A DNA stretch of 64,000 bases from Bacteroidales bacterium (GTDB taxonomy: Bacteria; Bacteroidota; Bacteroidia; Bacteroidales; F082), in NCBI GenBank assembly GCA_024400195.1, contig JAKSNC010000007.1, positions 1 through 64,000 of the forward strand, given 5' to 3'. Shown one piece after another: positions 1-8,031 of this stretch. How positions within the stretch are numbered: the stretch's first letter is position 1; the number at the start of each line of letters is the position of its first letter. The translations under genes and the position numbers were made by a program. The notes below the pieces were generated by a model. It was not told the origin of the DNA. It saw nothing but the letters and a program-made list of their open reading frames with translations, and did no database searches.

Positions 1-1781
1 ATATCGAATCCGGAACATACTATCAGTATTTCGAGACCGATTTCGGCTGCGATTCAGTGGTGTGTCTCCATCTTTCGATATACGATTCCTCTATTCAGGA
101 TTTCAGTGCCGAAGCGTGCGACTCCTATGAGTGGGAAGGCGAGATCTATACCGAATCGGGTTTCTATACGCGAAACTATCAGACGATTCACGGCTGCGAC
201 TCAATTCTCAACCTTGACCTGATTGTGAATAAGTCTGCGACATTTGACTTTACTGAATTAGCTTGCGAATCTTATCAATGGAACGATTCAATCTATACCG
301 AATCTGGCGACTATCAGCAGTTCTTTGAGACCATCCACGGCTGCGACTCCGTTGTGACGCTTCATCTCACGGTCGGTTACTTAGAGGAGACGGAAATTTC
401 AGTAGAAAGCTGTGACGAATATGTTTGGAACGATTCGATATACACCGAATCAGGCGATTACGTCCAGACTTTACAAACATATTGTGGTTGCGACTCCATC
501 GTGACAATGCATCTGACAATTTATCGTTCGGATTCGACCGAGTTTGATGCTGTGGCTTGTGACGAATACGTTTGGAATGATGAGACTTATACCTCGTCGG
601 GTACTTATTCTCAGTTGCTTTCGACAATTCACGGTTGCGATTCTCTTGTCACAATGCACCTTACAATTAACAACAGTGCTCACGTCTCGTTCAATGCTGA
701 AGCCTGCGACGAATATGTCTGGAATGATGTGACATACACGGAAACAGGTTCGTATCAGCAGTATTTCTCCACCATTCATGACTGCGACAGTATAGTCACG
801 CTGAATCTTATCATTCACAACTCAATAGAAAATGTTATATATGAAGATGCTTGCAACGTTTACGAATGGAATGACGAGATATACACTGAATCAGGTGTGT
901 ATCAGCAGGATTTCAGCACCATTTACGGTTGTGATTCACTTGTGACGCTGCATCTTACCGTCCATTACGATGTTGAGAACGAGTTTTCGGACATAGGCTG
1001 TGACGTTTATGAATGGAACGGAGAGACATATACCGAATCGGGTGACTATATCCAGCACTTCAACACCGTTTACGGTTGCGACTCTCTCGTTACACTACAT
1101 CTGACTATGGGTTATACGACTTACACGTCGTTTGATGTTGATACTTGCGATATGTATATCTGGAACGGTGAGGTCTATACGGAGACGGGAACGTACGTTC
1201 AGAATTTGTATTCCGTGCTCGGCTGCGACAGTATCGTGACCATGAACCTCACCATGCATCCCATCGTCGGCGACTTCGAGATTGAGGGCGTTGAAGAGGT
1301 GTATCCAGCCTTCGACCTCGGGCCTGGCATTGTACATTATCATGTGGAGCCTGTTGAAGGAGCGATGCGTTACGAGTGGAGTTCGAGCAACCCGAACTGG
1401 GTTGTGCGGTCTGACAGTACCAACTGCGACATTATCGTTCAGACGCCCGGTAACGGTGAAATCAGCTTGGCGGTGATTGGTTATTGTGAAACGGTTGTCG
1501 AGACGAAGCCGCTCAAGGCGTGGTTCTACGGCACTGAGCCTGATGACGACGGCAAGTCTGTGTCAGTATATCCGAATCCTGCAAAACATAATGTCTATGT
1601 CGAAGGCGAGACCATCTCGAGAGTACGCATCTTGGATATGATGGGACAGACCGTCGATGTCATAGACTGCGCTAATGAAAACATGGTGGAGGTGAGCCTC
1701 GCACGATGCAAGTCTGCGATGTACCTGCTTGAGGTGACGTCGTCTGAAGGTATCTCGATAAAGAGGGTGATCGTGAAGTAA
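1..1781 (+). CDS. Secreted cysteine-repeat protein with T9SS C-terminal sorting domain (5' truncated by window edge)
   Basis: The reading frame is open from the left edge (codons begin at base 3), so the N-terminus and signal peptide lie outside. The visible part is a series of about 49-residue repeats, eight full units plus the end of another. Each contains a C-[DEN]-x-Y-x-W motif, a YTESG-like motif and a GCDS motif followed by a beta-rich VTLHLTV-like stretch. After the repeats come a non-repeat region and a C-terminal domain beginning near VSVYPNPAKHN and ending SIKRVIVK, the form of a type A T9SS sorting domain. It is therefore probably exported through the outer membrane by T9SS and released or anchored at the surface. 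Adhesion or a structural role is inference. The two conserved Cys per repeat suggest one disulfide per unit. No catalytic domain is visible. It ends in TAA just before a strong terminator. Confidence 0.85.
   Translation, partial: IESGTYYQYFETDFGCDSVVCLHLSIYDSSIQDFSAEACDSYEWEGEIYTESGFYTRNYQTIHGCDSILNLDLIVNKSATFDFTELACESYQWNDSIYTESGDYQQFFETIHGCDSVVTLHLTVGYLEETEISVESCDEYVWNDSIYTESGDYVQTLQTYCGCDSIVTMHLTIYRSDSTEFDAVACDEYVWNDETYTSSGTYSQLLSTIHGCDSLVTMHLTINNSAHVSFNAEACDEYVWNDVTYTETGSYQQYFSTIHDCDSIVTLNLIIHNSIENVIYEDACNVYEWNDEIYTESGVYQQDFSTIYGCDSLVTLHLTVHYDVENEFSDIGCDVYEWNGETYTESGDYIQHFNTVYGCDSLVTLHLTMGYTTYTSFDVDTCDMYIWNGEVYTETGTYVQNLYSVLGCDSIVTMNLTMHPIVGDFEIEGVEEVYPAFDLGPGIVHYHVEPVEGAMRYEWSSSNPNWVVRSDSTNCDIIVQTPGNGEISLAVIGYCETVVETKPLKAWFYGTEPDDDGKSVSVYPNPAKHNVYVEGETISRVRILDMMGQTVDVIDCANENMVEVSLARCKSAMYLLEVTSSEGISIKRVIVK
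114..1260 (+). repeat. Tandem ~147-bp coding repeats (8 full units)
   Basis: Eight successive units inside the surface protein each encode the C-x-x-Y-x-W / YTESG / GCDS pattern. The DNA has diverged between units more than the protein has, so these are old duplications kept by selection on the protein. One unit (near 478-495) has an extra Cys directly before the GCDS motif. Such arrays can expand or contract by recombination. Confidence 0.85.
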
Positions 1782-1828
1782 AAAAAACGATAGCTGTCCG
1801 GTAAATATTTTTTTTACTTAGAAAAGAA

Positions 1829-1872
1829 TAGGCTGAAACTCATTGAGTTTCAGCCTATATTGTTATTTTTTA
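1829..1872 (+). terminator. Intrinsic terminator after the repeat protein
   Basis: A perfect 11-bp stem GGCTGAAACTC / GAGTTTCAGCC with loop ATT, extended by flanking TA/TA, is followed by a T-rich run. It separates the surface protein from the downstream RNA and lipoprotein. Confidence 0.85.
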
Positions 1873-1913
1873 TCGGACATCAAAAAAAATCAACGGCTGT
1901 GTAAAAAATTTAT

Positions 1914-1921
1914 TACCTTTG
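1914..1921 (+). promoter_or_regulatory. Bacteroidota-type promoter -7 box (TACCTTTG)
   Basis: TACCTTTG matches TAnnTTTG and continues as CAGCG, as in the tRNA and rpsF promoters of this window. No annotated reading frame starts close to it. The next CDS begins 287 bases later, so the first product is probably the structured RNA that follows. No clear TTG -33 element was found. Confidence 0.6.
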
Positions 1922-1927
1922 CAGCGG

Positions 1928-2140
1928 TTCTTGTGACGGTTTTTGCCGCCAAAATTAAGAAACACGAAGCGTTATGCTCGTCTTGTCGTAAGAAATGTGA
2001 GAAACTTCTATAATGTGCAAGAGAGACGTGATGGTTTGCGCTGTTTTAGCGTGGGCTGTTTGCTGCATCTTCACATTTGGGTCTTTTTCTCACAACCTCT
2101 TACGAAAGAAATGGCATATCAGTGCCACGCTTCTTTTGTT
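1928..2140 (+). ncRNA. Putative structured small RNA (long rod; 6S-like shape)
   Basis: The interval between the TACCTTTG promoter and the lipoprotein gene folds as a long rod. The paired segments are 1966-1971 with 2128-2133 (GAAGCG/CGCTTC), 1987-1993 with 2098-2104 (CGTAAGA/TCTTACG), 1997-2004 with 2086-2093 (GTGAGAAA/TTTCTCAC), 2012-2017 with 2072-2077 (AATGTG/CACATT), and an apical region with GATG/CATC and CGCT/AGCG. A side hairpin GGCA/TGCC sits at 2113-2126. The outer stem is followed by a T-rich stretch that could end transcription. A closing stem, unpaired central region and apical stem over about 170 nt resemble 6S RNA, but I cannot confirm a family. Overlapping short reading frames look spurious. 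The ends are estimates. Confidence 0.5.
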
Positions 2141-2208
2141 TGGAGTTTTCCTTTGCGGTGCTGAAAAGGAAAAAAAAAGTTGCGCCCGACACGTATTAGG
2201 GATGTTTT

Positions 2209-2853
2209 ATGAAAAAAACTCTATTGTTTTTTGGAGTTGTGCTTCTGTTTGCATCGTGCACAAGCACGCGGCAGTATGCGAAGTACGATGAAAGTACGGC
2301 TAACTATCTGTCACCAAAAGGTGAAAGTCATGTGATGCCTTTGTTGTCAGAGATTAGTGTTGATACGGTTCGTATCCGTTATCAGCAGGAATTTGTCAAC
2401 AATTTGACGGAGAAGGATGTTAACGAACCTTTGTCTTCTTCTGCCATTAACTACATGAAGGATTATTCATTGACACAGGCCGCTTTCAACAATAATGCGG
2501 ACATTATTGTTTGCCCTCTCATTGATGTTAAGACTTCTGAAGACTACAAAACCATCACCGTTACCGTTACAGGCTACCCGGGACGTTATTCAAACTTCCG
2601 TACCTGCACAGCTGACGATTTTGAGATAATACGCATGGGTGAAATAGAACAGGTCCTTCAAAAACTGACAGACGAGGGCCTTATACTGCCAATGCCTGCA
2701 TCTCAAGTCACTCCAATGTATAAGGATGCTAAAAATCCTAACAGACTGATACTCGAAATTCCTGTAACCCAACTCATTGGCAACGAAAAAAGCTCTGAGG
2801 AAGTCACTCCAATCAATATGAAAGAAGTTAAAGTTAGTGTTGTAAAAGAATAA
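2209..2853 (+). CDS. Hypothetical lipoprotein
   Basis: A 214-residue protein with a lipoprotein signal peptide: a charged start, a hydrophobic stretch and the lipobox-like FASC, giving a lipidated Cys at residue 17. I do not recognise the mature part. It is mixed alpha/beta with no membrane segment, and includes a stretch of alternating hydrophobic residues (residues 105-130) that could form a beta sheet. It ends 4 bases before the next gene, so the two are probably co-transcribed and may act together at the outer membrane. The start is the first ATG after the structured RNA and immediately precedes the signal peptide. Confidence 0.7.
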   Translation: MKKTLLFFGVVLLFASCTSTRQYAKYDESTANYLSPKGESHVMPLLSEISVDTVRIRYQQEFVNNLTEKDVNEPLSSSAINYMKDYSLTQAAFNNNADIIVCPLIDVKTSEDYKTITVTVTGYPGRYSNFRTCTADDFEIIRMGEIEQVLQKLTDEGLILPMPASQVTPMYKDAKNPNRLILEIPVTQLIGNEKSSEEVTPINMKEVKVSVVKE

Positions 2854-2857
2854 TAGT

Positions 2858-3760
2858 ATGAAAAATTTATTTAAAACATCTATATTGGTGACTTTAATGT
2901 CATTTGTGTGTTTCAACCTCAATGCTCAACAAGTTGAAACTAAGACCGCTCGCCTTGGCGAAGTTGTTAATGTTAATGTAGAAAAACCCAAAGAAGACAA
3001 TTCGTTTACGCGTGATGCCGAAATCTTTACGCGGATAGGTCTGGGTGGTGATGTCCTTTTTGGAAAAAAAGACGGTGACAAACACATGTCTCTCGGTGCT
3101 GCAGGTTGGAATGCAACTGCCGTAGTTGGTTATCAATATACTCAAAAAATCTCTTTTGGTGCAGGTTTCGGCTATTATATGCAGTTTGCAAATTATACGC
3201 AAAACTATTACGCCTACAATAACGACAATCATACGGAGGAAAACTCTATCACTTCTCTTTCGGTAAACTCTCTGCCGATATTTTTGAATGCCCGTATTCA
3301 TTTGAGTGAAGGCTCTTGCCAACCATTCGTTGATGTTAAACTTGGTTATATGATAGGCTTAAATAGAGTCGTCACCGATTGCCAAAGAATATTTACCAGA
3401 GTGGGCGTTCCTGATCAAGGAGGAATAGGAGACGATTATTGGTATGGAGTTTATGACGAATGGAATCAGTATGACACATACTCCAAAATGCAGGGATTCT
3501 ACGGCGTGTTGACCTTTGGTTTGAGTTTCAATAACTTCGACCTCGGTCTCGAAATAAGCCCGATAACTTGGAAACAAGAATTCGAAAAGGTACATCATAA
3601 GGAATTCCGTCAGAATGGACTCCCTGACTGGGAATATGGACAAACGCTCGGAAAGTATAATGAGACAAAAGAATTGTCAAGTTCGGATTCGGAAAAGAAA
3701 AAGTACTTACAATTCGGTTTGAAAATAGCTTATACTATACCGATTAGAAAAGCTAATTAG
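2858..3760 (+). CDS. Outer-membrane beta-barrel-like protein, unknown function
   Basis: A 300-residue protein with a Sec signal peptide ending LNAQQ. The mature part has many amphipathic strands rich in Gly and aromatic residues (for example GAGFGYYMQF and YGVLTFGLSFNNFDLGLEI) and a final strand LQFGLKIAYTIPI. This pattern suggests an eight- to ten-stranded outer-membrane barrel of the OmpW/OprF-like porin-fold type common in Bacteroidota. No specific substrate can be read from the sequence. It directly follows the lipoprotein gene and precedes a terminator. Confidence 0.65.
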   Translation: MKNLFKTSILVTLMSFVCFNLNAQQVETKTARLGEVVNVNVEKPKEDNSFTRDAEIFTRIGLGGDVLFGKKDGDKHMSLGAAGWNATAVVGYQYTQKISFGAGFGYYMQFANYTQNYYAYNNDNHTEENSITSLSVNSLPIFLNARIHLSEGSCQPFVDVKLGYMIGLNRVVTDCQRIFTRVGVPDQGGIGDDYWYGVYDEWNQYDTYSKMQGFYGVLTFGLSFNNFDLGLEISPITWKQEFEKVHHKEFRQNGLPDWEYGQTLGKYNETKELSSSDSEKKKYLQFGLKIAYTIPIRKAN

Positions 3761-3782
3761 TCGGTGAACCCACATCAATTTT

Positions 3783-3819
3783 AAATCAGGAGGTCGGAAA
3801 CGATTTCCTGATTTTTTCT
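3783..3819 (+). terminator. Intrinsic terminator upstream of parC
   Basis: The stem AAATCAGGA (3783-3791) / TCCTGATTT (3806-3814) is followed by TTTTC. It ends the lipoprotein/barrel transcript and abuts the parC promoter. Confidence 0.75.
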
Positions 3820-3827
3820 TATCTTTG
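3820..3827 (+). promoter_or_regulatory. parC promoter -7 box (TATCTTTG)
   Basis: An exact TAnnTTTG match, TATCTTTG followed by CAG, lies 26 bases before the parC start and directly after the terminator. Confidence 0.7.
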
Positions 3828-3853
3828 CAGTTTGCTATTATTTTAGGAAGACT

Positions 3854-6625
3854 ATGGAAGACATAAACGATAAGAACTACGTGAAGGATGATGAGTCCGT
3901 TGGTGGCGATTCCAATCAGAACGACGATGGAAAAGTGTCCGGAATGAAGGTTCGGCAGGGCGACTCATACCGCATCGTGCCGCTTAGCGGTATGTTTGAA
4001 AACTGGTTCCTTGATTATGCCTCCTACGTCATTCTTGACCGTGCCGTCCCCGATATAAACGATGGCCTCAAACCAGTTCAGAGAAGGGTGCTTCATTCCA
4101 TGCGCGAGATTGAGGACGGACGTTTCAACAAAGTCGCGAATATCGTCGGAAATACGATGAAGTATCATCCTCACGGTGATGCCTCCATATATGCAGCCCT
4201 CGTCAATATCGGGCAGAAAGACCTTCTCGTCGATTGTCAGGGAAACTGGGGAAATATACTTACGGGCGACGGAGCAGCCGCGCCTCGATACATCGAGGCG
4301 CGGCTGTCGAAGTTCGCTCTCGACGTCGTCTTTAACCCCAAAACCACCGACTGGCAGTCGTCGTACGACGGACGTAACAAAGAGCCAATAGCCCTTCCGG
4401 TTAAATTTCCGCTCCTCCTTTCGCAAGGTGCTATGGGAATCGCCGTGGGACTGAAATCGGAAATCCTTCCACATAACTTCAACGAACTTATTGACGCGTC
4501 AATATCCTACCTGAAAGATGAGCCTTTCGCACTTTATCCTGATTTTCCGACAGGCGGACTTATCGACGTCAGAAGCTATAACGACGGCGCAAAAGGCGCG
4601 AAAATACAGGTCAGGGCGAAAATTTCACAACTTGATAAGAAAACGCTCGTCATCACTGAGATTCCTTACGGAACAACGACCGGTTCCCTCATAGAATCGA
4701 TAACGAAAGCAGGCGAAAAAGGTCAAATCAAGATAAAAAAAGTTGATGACAACACAGCGAGAAACGCCGAGATTGTCATTCAACTCGCCCAAGGCGTATC
4801 GCCGGACCAGACGATAGACGCTCTTTATGCCTTCACACTCTGCCAAGTCTCGCTGAACAGCCTCTGCACATGCGTCATCAAAAACGACCATCCGGTCTTC
4901 ACGACAATATCCGACATACTTAAAAGCAACACCGACCGCACCGTCGAACTGCTCAGCTGGGAACTCCAGATTCGTCTTGACGAACTCGAATCGGATTGGC
5001 ATTGGACATCTCTCGAAAAAATCTTCTTTGAGAAGGGAATCTATAAGGAACTTGAAAGAAAAGACCTTCCGTCGTGGGACGACACCATCACGGCAATAGA
5101 ACGCCGCTTCGACCCGTACCGCAAACTTCTGCGCCGCGAAGTGACGCGCGACGAAGTACTCAAACTTTGCGAGAAACCTGTCAGAAAAATCAGCATCTTC
5201 GATATAAAGAAAGCCGATGAGAAAATTCAAGGTATTGAAGATGAAATAGAAAAAGTTAAATATAACCTCGACAATATCGTTGATTATACCATTGATTTCT
5301 ATCTCAGGATAAAGGAAAAATACGGAAAAGGACGCGAAAGGAAGTCGGAGATTCGTAACTTCGACAATATCTCCGCAGTGGCGGTGGCAGCCAACAACGA
5401 AAAACTTTATGTCGATAAAGAGGAAGGCTTTATCTGCACGAGTGCCGGGCTTCGCAAGGAACAGGATAAAGACAAATATACGTTTGTGTGCGACTGCTCC
5501 GACTTAGACGACGTGATTGTTTTCCGCGAAGACGGAACTTATAAGGTTACGAAGATACAGCCGAAGTGCTTTGTTGGAGAAAAATTGTTGTATGTCAATG
5601 TTTTCCATAAGAATGATGAGCGCACGATTTATAATGTCGCTTATCGCGACGGCAAACCGGGGAATCCGTATTATGTGAAACGTTTCGCCGTGAAGGGAAT
5701 AACGCACGACAGAGATTACGACCTCACTTGTGGCGCGCCAGGCTCGAAGGTGGTTTATTTCTCGGCGAATCCTAACGGAGAAGCAGAGTCGCTGAAGGTG
5801 ATGCTTCGACCTCAGCCTAAGCTTAAACGTCTCACAATCGACTACGACTTTGCCACGCTCGCAATCAAGGGACGCAACAGCCGCGGCAACAAACTCACGG
5901 CTCACGCCATCAGCCGTATCGTCAAACGTGATGACGGCGTTTCTACACTCTCCGCACGCGAAATTTGGTACGATGACACCGTGCACCGACTCAACGTTGA
6001 CGGTCGAGGCGTTCTCGTCGGACGTTTTATGGGCGACGACAAGATACTGCATATCCATTCGAACGGCGAATTTCGCATCACCGGCTACGACCTGTCAACA
6101 CATTTCGACGACGACATGACGACGCTGTTCAAATTCGATCCCGAGACCGTGTTCACAGTGCTTTATGTCGATGCGGAGACGCAACTGACCTACATCAAAC
6201 GCTTCTCCGTTGACGATAGCATAATGAACAAACGCATCTCGTTCATCGGTGAAGGAGAAAGCGCAAAGTTCCTTGCCATGAATGACGACGCTCTGCCGAG
6301 ACTTCTTCTGAAGTTTAACCCCGGTGTGAGCGGAAAAGTCTTTGAAGCAGAAGTAGTTAACGTTGCGGAATATATCGGGGTGAAGAGTTACAAGGCGAAA
6401 GGAAAACGCCTCTCGACTCACGACATCAACGCCTTCGAGTTTATCGAACCTTTTGAGCCACAGCCGAATGAACATCAACTCGATGAGCTTCAGAATGAAG
6501 AACAGAGAAAAGCGGAAGAGGCTGTTAATGAGACCGTTATAAACGCCGAGGAACAAGCGGAGACGGAAAATCCGGACACTGAAAAAAAAGATACCGAGAG
6601 CGGAACACAAATGTCACTTTTCTGA
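3854..6625 (+). CDS. parC: DNA topoisomerase IV subunit A
   Basis: A 923-residue type IIA topoisomerase A subunit. It cleaves and rejoins DNA through a tyrosine, here Tyr146 in AAPRYIEARL, and works with ParE to decatenate chromosomes. The breakage-reunion domain starts near residue 40 (RIVPLSGMFENWFLDYASYVI). The quinolone-contact helix reads HPHGDASIYAAL, so Ala110 and Ala114 occupy the positions of the usual Ser and acidic residue. The C-terminal half is a diverged beta-pinwheel, followed by an acidic Glu-rich tail. parE is not adjacent in this window. The gene has its own promoter and is followed after 23 bases by glmM. ParC rather than GyrA is chosen from the divergent C-terminal half and the APRYIE form of the active site. 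Confidence 0.9.
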   Translation: MEDINDKNYVKDDESVGGDSNQNDDGKVSGMKVRQGDSYRIVPLSGMFENWFLDYASYVILDRAVPDINDGLKPVQRRVLHSMREIEDGRFNKVANIVGNTMKYHPHGDASIYAALVNIGQKDLLVDCQGNWGNILTGDGAAAPRYIEARLSKFALDVVFNPKTTDWQSSYDGRNKEPIALPVKFPLLLSQGAMGIAVGLKSEILPHNFNELIDASISYLKDEPFALYPDFPTGGLIDVRSYNDGAKGAKIQVRAKISQLDKKTLVITEIPYGTTTGSLIESITKAGEKGQIKIKKVDDNTARNAEIVIQLAQGVSPDQTIDALYAFTLCQVSLNSLCTCVIKNDHPVFTTISDILKSNTDRTVELLSWELQIRLDELESDWHWTSLEKIFFEKGIYKELERKDLPSWDDTITAIERRFDPYRKLLRREVTRDEVLKLCEKPVRKISIFDIKKADEKIQGIEDEIEKVKYNLDNIVDYTIDFYLRIKEKYGKGRERKSEIRNFDNISAVAVAANNEKLYVDKEEGFICTSAGLRKEQDKDKYTFVCDCSDLDDVIVFREDGTYKVTKIQPKCFVGEKLLYVNVFHKNDERTIYNVAYRDGKPGNPYYVKRFAVKGITHDRDYDLTCGAPGSKVVYFSANPNGEAESLKVMLRPQPKLKRLTIDYDFATLAIKGRNSRGNKLTAHAISRIVKRDDGVSTLSAREIWYDDTVHRLNVDGRGVLVGRFMGDDKILHIHSNGEFRITGYDLSTHFDDDMTTLFKFDPETVFTVLYVDAETQLTYIKRFSVDDSIMNKRISFIGEGESAKFLAMNDDALPRLLLKFNPGVSGKVFEAEVVNVAEYIGVKSYKAKGKRLSTHDINAFEFIEPFEPQPNEHQLDELQNEEQRKAEEAVNETVINAEEQAETENPDTEKKDTESGTQMSLF

Positions 6626-6648
6626 AAATAAACAAAAAACATAAAAAT

Positions 6649-8031
6649 ATGCCATTAGTAAAATCAATATCAGGATTCCGCGGAACCATAGGCGGAAAAC
6701 CGGATTCGGGACTTACACCGGTTGACATCGTCAATCTGACAACAGCTTTTATCCTCCTTATTCGCCGTAACGGAGTGAAACGTCCGCGCATCGTCGTCGG
6801 ACGTGACGGACGACTCTCGGGAACAATGGTGAACCAGCTTGTCTGCGGAAATTTGCAGGCAATGGGTGCCGACGTCATCGACATAGGGCTGAGCACCACG
6901 CCTACGACCGAACTCGCCGTTACCGGCCTCAAAGCTGACGGCGGAGTGATAATAACAGCAAGCCACAACCCGAGAGAATGGAACGCCCTCAAACTTCTGA
7001 ATAACGAAGGCGAATTTATCTCCGCAGAAGATGGACACTGGCTTCTCGATAAGGCCGCCAAAGCCGATTTCGACTTCTCGCCGATAGATGAGATCGGTAC
7101 TTACACCTTGCAGGACGGCTGGATTGATAGACATATTCAAATGGTTGAGAATCTTACACTCGTCGATAAGGAACTTATCAAAAAAAGCAAGTTCAAAGTC
7201 GTTGTTGACGGCGTTAACTCGACGGGCGGCATCGCTATTCCGCGACTTCTGCGCAGTCTCGGCATCGATGATATCATTGAACTGAACTGCAATGTCACGG
7301 GAGAGTTTGCGCATAATCCGGAACCTCTCGCGGTCAACCTTGTGGATACATGCCGCAAAGTCAGAGACGCTAATGCCGATCTCGGAATCGTCGTCGATCC
7401 TGATGTTGATCGTCTTGCATTCATAAATGAAAAAGGTGAGATGTATGGCGAGGAATACACGCTCGTCACAGTTGCGTCGTATGTGCTCGAAAACACGAAG
7501 GGCAACACTGTTTCCAACTTGTCGTCCACACGTGCTCTGCGTGATGTTACCGTAGCTGCCGGAGGCGAATATTCGGCATCTGCCGTGGGCGAGGTCAACG
7601 TCGTCGAAATGATGAAGAAGGTCAATGCCGTCATCGGCGGCGAAGGCAACGGCGGCGTCATCTATCCCGAACTGCATTACGGTCGTGACGCGCTTGTCGG
7701 AGTCGGACTATTCCTTACTTATCTCGCTAAGAAACAATGCCGTTGCTCGGAACTGAAAAAGATGTTCCCGCTTTATTATATGTCGAAGAACAAGATTCAG
7801 CTTTCGCCTTCGACGAATGTTGACGCGATACTTGCTAAGATGGCTGAAAGATATAAGAATGAGAATGTTACGACCATCGACGGAGTGAAGATCGATTTCG
7901 CCGACGGATGGGTGCATCTCAGAAAATCAAATACCGAGCCAATCATAAGGGTTTATTCTGAAGGCCGCAGTGATGCTGAAGCTGAAGCCCTTGCCAACAC
8001 CGTTCTTGAGGAAGCGAAGAAAATGATATGA
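6649..8031 (+). CDS. glmM: Phosphoglucosamine mutase
   Basis: A 460-residue alpha-D-phosphohexomutase. It interconverts glucosamine-6-phosphate and glucosamine-1-phosphate for UDP-GlcNAc synthesis (peptidoglycan and lipid A). Visible motifs are the phosphoserine loop TASHNP with Ser105, the metal loop DPDVDRL, the sugar-binding GEGNGGV and the C-terminal phosphate-binding SNTEPIIR. The length is normal. The assignment to GlmM rather than a phosphomannomutase rests on overall resemblance to the Bacteroidota enzymes. Its stop overlaps the sstT start by 4 bases (ATGA), indicating translational coupling. Confidence 0.85.
   Translation: MPLVKSISGFRGTIGGKPDSGLTPVDIVNLTTAFILLIRRNGVKRPRIVVGRDGRLSGTMVNQLVCGNLQAMGADVIDIGLSTTPTTELAVTGLKADGGVIITASHNPREWNALKLLNNEGEFISAEDGHWLLDKAAKADFDFSPIDEIGTYTLQDGWIDRHIQMVENLTLVDKELIKKSKFKVVVDGVNSTGGIAIPRLLRSLGIDDIIELNCNVTGEFAHNPEPLAVNLVDTCRKVRDANADLGIVVDPDVDRLAFINEKGEMYGEEYTLVTVASYVLENTKGNTVSNLSSTRALRDVTVAAGGEYSASAVGEVNVVEMMKKVNAVIGGEGNGGVIYPELHYGRDALVGVGLFLTYLAKKQCRCSELKKMFPLYYMSKNKIQLSPSTNVDAILAKMAERYKNENVTTIDGVKIDFADGWVHLRKSNTEPIIRVYSEGRSDAEAEALANTVLEEAKKMI

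Noticed and set aside
2147..2175. Inverted repeat TTTTCCTTT / AAAGGAAAA before the lipoprotein gene
   Set aside because: It has the A-run on the plus-strand 3' side, so it is not a plus-strand terminator, and homopolymer-rich arms occur by chance.
2013..2291. A 92-codon frame with many Cys between the promoter and the lipoprotein gene
   Set aside because: It overlaps the structured RNA candidate and the true lipoprotein start in another frame, and its composition is unlike neighbouring proteins.
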